The position numbers were made by a program, and so were the translations under genes. This document shows positions 61,136 to 64,000 of a stretch of DNA of 64,000 nt, piece by piece. The stretch covers positions 62,001 to 126,000 of the forward strand of contig NZ_FMYM01000008.1 in the NCBI RefSeq assembly GCF_900096965.1, given 5' to 3'. The DNA comes from Shouchella lonarensis (GTDB lineage: Bacteria; Bacillota; Bacilli; Bacillales; Bacillaceae_D). The first letter of the stretch is position 1. Every line of letters starts with the position of its first letter. The notes under the pieces are model-generated. The model was not told the DNA's origin. It saw nothing but the letters and a program-made list of their open reading frames with translations, and searched no databases.

Positions 61136-61615
61136 TTGTTTAAAAAGTGGTTTAAAAAAGAAGAAACAATTGTTTCGCCATTGAACGGGGCAGCAGTCGC
61201 GATAGAAAGTGTGCCTGATCCGACATTTGCGGAGAAGATGGTTGGTGATGGGCTAGCGGTTGAACCGACAGATGGTCAGGTTGTGGCACCTGTTGCTGGG
61301 AAGGTTGTACAAATCTTCCCGACGAATCATGCATTCGGTATTGAGACAGCCATTGGTGCAGAAATATTAATCCACATTGGCTTAGAGACCGTTGGGATGA
61401 AAGGGGAAAGGTTTACAGCGCGGGTAAAAGAAGGGGATACCGTGAAACCAGGTGACGTCATCATTGAGTTTGACCTTTCGCTTGTAAAGGAGAAAGCGGC
61501 TCATACTGTCACACCGATTGTTGTGACAAATGCGGATCAATTTGCGATTGAAAAGCAGCCCATTGGTGATGTGGTTGCTGGAAAAACGCCTTTGTTTACA
61601 CTCATATCGCGTTAA
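61136..61615 (+). CDS. PTS glucose-type EIIA component
   Basis: A ~159-residue stand-alone EIIA(Glc)-type phosphocarrier, like B. subtilis YpqE. Motifs PVAGKVVQIFPTNHAFGIETA and the phosphorylated His in AEILIHIGLETV are visible. It takes phosphate from HPr and passes it to sugar permeases. TTG 61136, eight bases from GAGGGG, is chosen; GTG 61127 lies within the ribosome site. Convergent with uppP across a shared terminator. Confidence 0.93.
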   Translation: MFKKWFKKEETIVSPLNGAAVAIESVPDPTFAEKMVGDGLAVEPTDGQVVAPVAGKVVQIFPTNHAFGIETAIGAEILIHIGLETVGMKGERFTARVKEGDTVKPGDVIIEFDLSLVKEKAAHTVTPIVVTNADQFAIEKQPIGDVVAGKTPLFTLISR

Positions 61616-61622
61616 CGGGAAA

Positions 61623-61666
61623 ATCCCCTTTTTTCGCGATAGGCAGAAAGAAGGGGATCACTTTTT
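61623..61666. terminator. Bidirectional terminator
   Basis: ATCCCCTT (61623-61630) and AAGGGGAT (61651-61658) form the stem; T runs lie on both sides. Confidence 0.7.
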
Positions 61667-61670
61667 ACAA

Positions 61671-62504
61671 CTACATATGATCAATGGTGAGGCTATCGCG
61701 AAATAAAAAGACAAGCGTAGCGATCACGAAGCAATAGAGAGCAAAATAGACAAGCTTGCTTCGTTGGATGAGGCTGATAAAGAAGACGATGCCAAGCCAG
61801 GAAGCAATGAATGTGATGACAAACGCGGCGGATAATTCGAGTAATCCGGTCTGCGCAAGTAAAGCGTCTGAACGAAGGTCTTTAATGGCCAGTACAGAAG
61901 AACCGAGAATGACCGGAATTGAAAGTAAGAAAGAGAAACGTACAGCTGTTTCTTTTGATAAGCCGGCAAAAACCCCAGCAATGAGCGTCGTCCCTGAGCG
62001 TGAAAGACCCGGAATCAGTGCGAGGCATTGGGCAAGTCCAATGAAAATGCCATCCCACATGGTCAGTTCCCGTTCAGTCCGGTGACCATGTCGAACAACA
62101 CGTTCGATAAGGATTAAAAATATCCCTGTAACGGCAAGTGAGATGGCAATAAACGTAGGTGTTTTAAGTGTTGCGCTAATATAGTCTTTAAAAAGAATAC
62201 CAGCGATACCCGTAATTGCAGTGGCGGTAATTAAGTAGAGTGCAAAGTAAAACATCGTCCGGTTTTCAGAGGAACGATTCGTGAAATATGCGAAGAAACC
62301 GCGTATAATGTTAAAAAGGTCCTGTCTATAATAAAGCATCACTGCAAGCACAGAAGCCAAGTGCAGCAAGATTTCGAAGCTAAAGCCATCAAATGACATA
62401 TCAAACATAGACTGAACAATGATTAAGTGAGCGGAGCTTGAAATAGGTAAAAACTCTGTAATGCCTTGTACAAGCCCAAGAATAATCGCTTCTAGTAAGT
62501 TCAT
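61671..62504 (-). CDS. uppP: Undecaprenyl-diphosphatase UppP
   Basis: Membrane phosphatase that recycles undecaprenyl pyrophosphate, the carrier lipid of cell wall synthesis; also gives bacitracin tolerance. 277 residues, about eight helices. Signature segments QGITEFLPISSSAHLI, the Glu/Arg-containing LIPGLSRSGTTL and SIPVILGSSVLA. ATG 62504 follows AAAGGAAC. It is monocistronic. Confidence 0.95.
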   Translation of the reverse strand: MNLLEAIILGLVQGITEFLPISSSAHLIIVQSMFDMSFDGFSFEILLHLASVLAVMLYYRQDLFNIIRGFFAYFTNRSSENRTMFYFALYLITATAITGIAGILFKDYISATLKTPTFIAISLAVTGIFLILIERVVRHGHRTERELTMWDGIFIGLAQCLALIPGLSRSGTTLIAGVFAGLSKETAVRFSFLLSIPVILGSSVLAIKDLRSDALLAQTGLLELSAAFVITFIASWLGIVFFISLIQRSKLVYFALYCFVIATLVFLFRDSLTIDHM

Positions 62505-62598
62505 ATGAAGTTCCTTTCTGATCATGTATTTTAAGTGAATACCTAGGACGCTTTATTCATTCTAGCAAACTTTGAGCGAGACGAAAAGAGGGAACATC

Positions 62599-63114
62599 AT
62601 GAGGTGGATAAAAATTGCAATTGTAGTACTCATCGTGGGTGTGGGCATACTGTTTTTTATTTTAAATCTGAACACAGAAGACCACCCGATTGGTGTTGGT
62701 GACAAAATGCCAGATATGAAGTTACCAATCTACGGAGAGGGTGAGCGTGGTTTACAAGACTATAAAGGCGATCTCGTGGTGCTAAATGTGTGGGCTTCGT
62801 GGTGTGAACCGTGTGTAAGAGAAATGCCAGCGCTAATGGAAGTGGCAGATCATTTTGAAGATGAGCCTGTCTCAGTCGTCACGGTAAATATGCAGGCGCG
62901 TGAGGTCCAGGCTCAAGATGCGCTTGACTTTATCGACGAACAACAACTTACATTGCCTGTCTTGTTAGATGCGGAAGGTCATTTTTTAGCGCGTGTACAA
63001 GTGTCGGTGCTGCCAACGACGTACATAATGGATGAAAATTTTGTTGTTGTTGAAATGATTCGTGGCGAAGTGACCCGTGACTGGCTCATCGAAAAGATTG
63101 AAGTCCATTTATAA
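62599..63114 (+). CDS. TlpA/ResA-like membrane thioredoxin
   Basis: A 171-residue protein with one N-terminal membrane helix (residues 4-24) and an external thioredoxin domain with NVWASWCEPCVREMP. The cis-proline region is VSVLPTTYIMDE. It is a second such protein besides ResA and may serve cytochrome assembly or disulfide reduction in sporulation (StoA-like). ATG 62599 follows GAGGGAAC; the open frame begins at 62572. Confidence 0.87.
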   Translation: MRWIKIAIVVLIVGVGILFFILNLNTEDHPIGVGDKMPDMKLPIYGEGERGLQDYKGDLVVLNVWASWCEPCVREMPALMEVADHFEDEPVSVVTVNMQAREVQAQDALDFIDEQQLTLPVLLDAEGHFLARVQVSVLPTTYIMDENFVVVEMIRGEVTRDWLIEKIEVHL

Positions 63115-63122
63115 GTAAGGAC

Positions 63123-63311
63123 TTACTTACCTCGGTTGCTTTTTGTATGAATGAGTGTGAGTGTAGGTCTACTGGGATTTTTTTTGTGGGTCATGGCATC
63201 GTGCCAGTCACGAACCGTCGGATATAATTGGGCGGCTTGTTTCAGCTTTGCGAGCACTTCCCACTTCTTACCTGCGATAATGATGCGTTCGTCACAATAA
63301 TAAATATGCAT
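63123..63311 (-). CDS. mciZ: MciZ-like FtsZ inhibitor peptide
   Basis: A 62-residue protein, MHIYYCDERIIIAGKKWEVL followed by AKLKQAAQLYPTVRDW. The core IIIAGKKWEVLAKLK...VRDW matches the B. subtilis mother-cell FtsZ inhibitor MciZ (VVLVGKAWEIRAKLK...VKDW, 40 residues), which blocks Z-ring formation during sporulation by capping FtsZ filaments. Location next to nudF is also as in B. subtilis. ATG 63311 follows AAAAAGGAGC; an earlier in-frame ATG (63356) lacks a site. The extra ~20 basic, polar C-terminal residues (HKKNPSRPTLTLIHTKSNRGK) are unusual. Confidence 0.8.
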   Translation of the reverse strand: MHIYYCDERIIIAGKKWEVLAKLKQAAQLYPTVRDWHDAMTHKKNPSRPTLTLIHTKSNRGK

Positions 63312-63399
63312 GGATTTGCTCCTTTTTCTTTTTAAGATGTGTCCTATGTGATACACTTTTATGCATTGAGAATGAGAGACATGCGTGGAGGGATGGAAA

Positions 63400-63951
63400 A
63401 TGGATTCATTTTATGAGAAAACATTGCAGACAAAAACACTTTACGAAGGGAAGGTGATTCAAGTAGACATTGAGGAAGTAGCACTTCCTAATGGAAAAAC
63501 ATCAACGCGCGAGTTGGTTCGTCACCCCGGTGCGGTTGCAGTTATTGTGTATACCGATGAGGATAAGCTCGTCCTTGTGGAGCAGTACCGGAAGGCGCTT
63601 GAAAAAACATTGATAGAGATTCCAGCTGGAAAAATGGAGAAAGGCGAAGCGCCGCTTCATACAGCGGAACGCGAGTTGGTGGAAGAGACAGGATATACAG
63701 CAGACGCGCTTGAGTACATTGGTTCTTTTTACACGTCACCGGGATTTGCAGATGAGTGTGTGTATTTGTATGAGGCACAAGGGGTTGTCAAAGGTGAACA
63801 AAATTTGGATGAAGATGAATTTGTCAACGTGATTGAGGTGACACTTGAGGAAGCAGAAGTGCTGATGGCTAAAGAAAAGATTCATGATGCAAAGACGTGT
63901 TACGCGGTGCAATATTTAAAAATGAAACAGATGCAACATCGCTTGACGTGA
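63400..63951 (+). CDS. nudF: ADP-ribose pyrophosphatase NudF
   Basis: Nudix hydrolase that cleaves ADP-ribose to AMP and ribose 5-phosphate. 183 residues with the Nudix box GEAPLHTAERELVEETGY preceded by EIPAGKME. ATG 63400 follows GGAGGGAT at good spacing; a GTG at 63385 lies too close. It is divergent from mciZ. The last 49 bases of the window contain no gene start I can support. Confidence 0.95.
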   Translation: MDSFYEKTLQTKTLYEGKVIQVDIEEVALPNGKTSTRELVRHPGAVAVIVYTDEDKLVLVEQYRKALEKTLIEIPAGKMEKGEAPLHTAERELVEETGYTADALEYIGSFYTSPGFADECVYLYEAQGVVKGEQNLDEDEFVNVIEVTLEEAEVLMAKEKIHDAKTCYAVQYLKMKQMQHRLT

Positions 63952-64000
63952 TCGGCTAATTTTTTTGTTCATAGGTTTGTCCTTCTCTGCATATTAGTGA

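Overview
The window comes from the chromosome of an endospore-forming, respiring member of the Bacillaceae (Bacillota). The evidence is gene content and order: the fab-rnc-smc-ftsY-ylxM-ffh-rpsP-trmD block, sporulation genes (spoVAC/AD/AEb, dacB-spmA-spmB, an mciZ homologue, a YjcZ-type coat peptide), the resABCDE cytochrome c/respiration operon, fer/ypbB/recQ/ypbD/ypbF and nudF. Base composition looks moderate to low GC with purine-rich Shine-Dalgarno sites. I cannot name the species. No rRNA, tRNA, CRISPR array or phage structural gene was seen.

Layout. 1-12.5 kb: lipid synthesis (plsX, fabD, fabG, acpP), RNase III, SMC, the signal recognition particle pathway (ftsY, ylxM, ffh), ribosome assembly and tRNA modification (rpsP, khpA, ylqD, rimM, trmD). 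The gene normally next, rplS, is absent; argS follows instead. 14.4-23 kb: a Yip1-family membrane protein, a carbonic anhydrase-like/DUF779/aldehyde dehydrogenase operon with a cre site, a SodF-type superoxide dismutase, and a phasin-like/UbiB/cardiolipin synthase operon. 22.3-28.2 kb: a spoVA cassette with a YhcN-type lipoprotein, flanked by two YetF (DUF421) genes, with a decayed serine recombinase, a truncated collagen-like spore protein and an Rpn nuclease. 28.3-31 kb: dacB-spmA-spmB and a probable type I toxin-antitoxin locus. 31.2-41 kb: rluB, resABCDE and a B12-type ABC transporter (btuFCD) overlapping resE. 41-46 kb: TerC, ferredoxin, ypbB-recQ-ypbD, ypbF. 46-50.8 kb: two divergent XRE regulators with a perfect palindromic operator, and a glycolipid operon (two glycosyltransferases plus a YbhN-type membrane protein). 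50.8-57 kb: M20 amidohydrolase and a bacillopeptidase F-like secreted protease. 57.7-61 kb: two AimR-like (RRNPP) receptors and a small exported peptide gene. 61-64 kb: PTS EIIA, uppP, a TlpA-like thioredoxin, mciZ, nudF.

The most interesting element is at 57.7-60.96 kb. Two paralogous receptors resemble AimR, the arbitrium peptide receptor of SPbeta-type phages, but sit among chromosomal genes. The first carries an extra C-terminal LuxR/GerE helix-turn-helix. The second lacks it and is followed after 17 bp by a 61-codon ORF with a signal-like N-terminus and then a strong terminator, the arrangement of a receptor and its pro-peptide. I infer a non-phage, arbitrium-like peptide signalling system. 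Other notable points are the type I toxin with matched 5'/3' pairing and an antisense promoter, the mciZ homologue with a C-terminal extension, and the recombinase scar beside spoVA.
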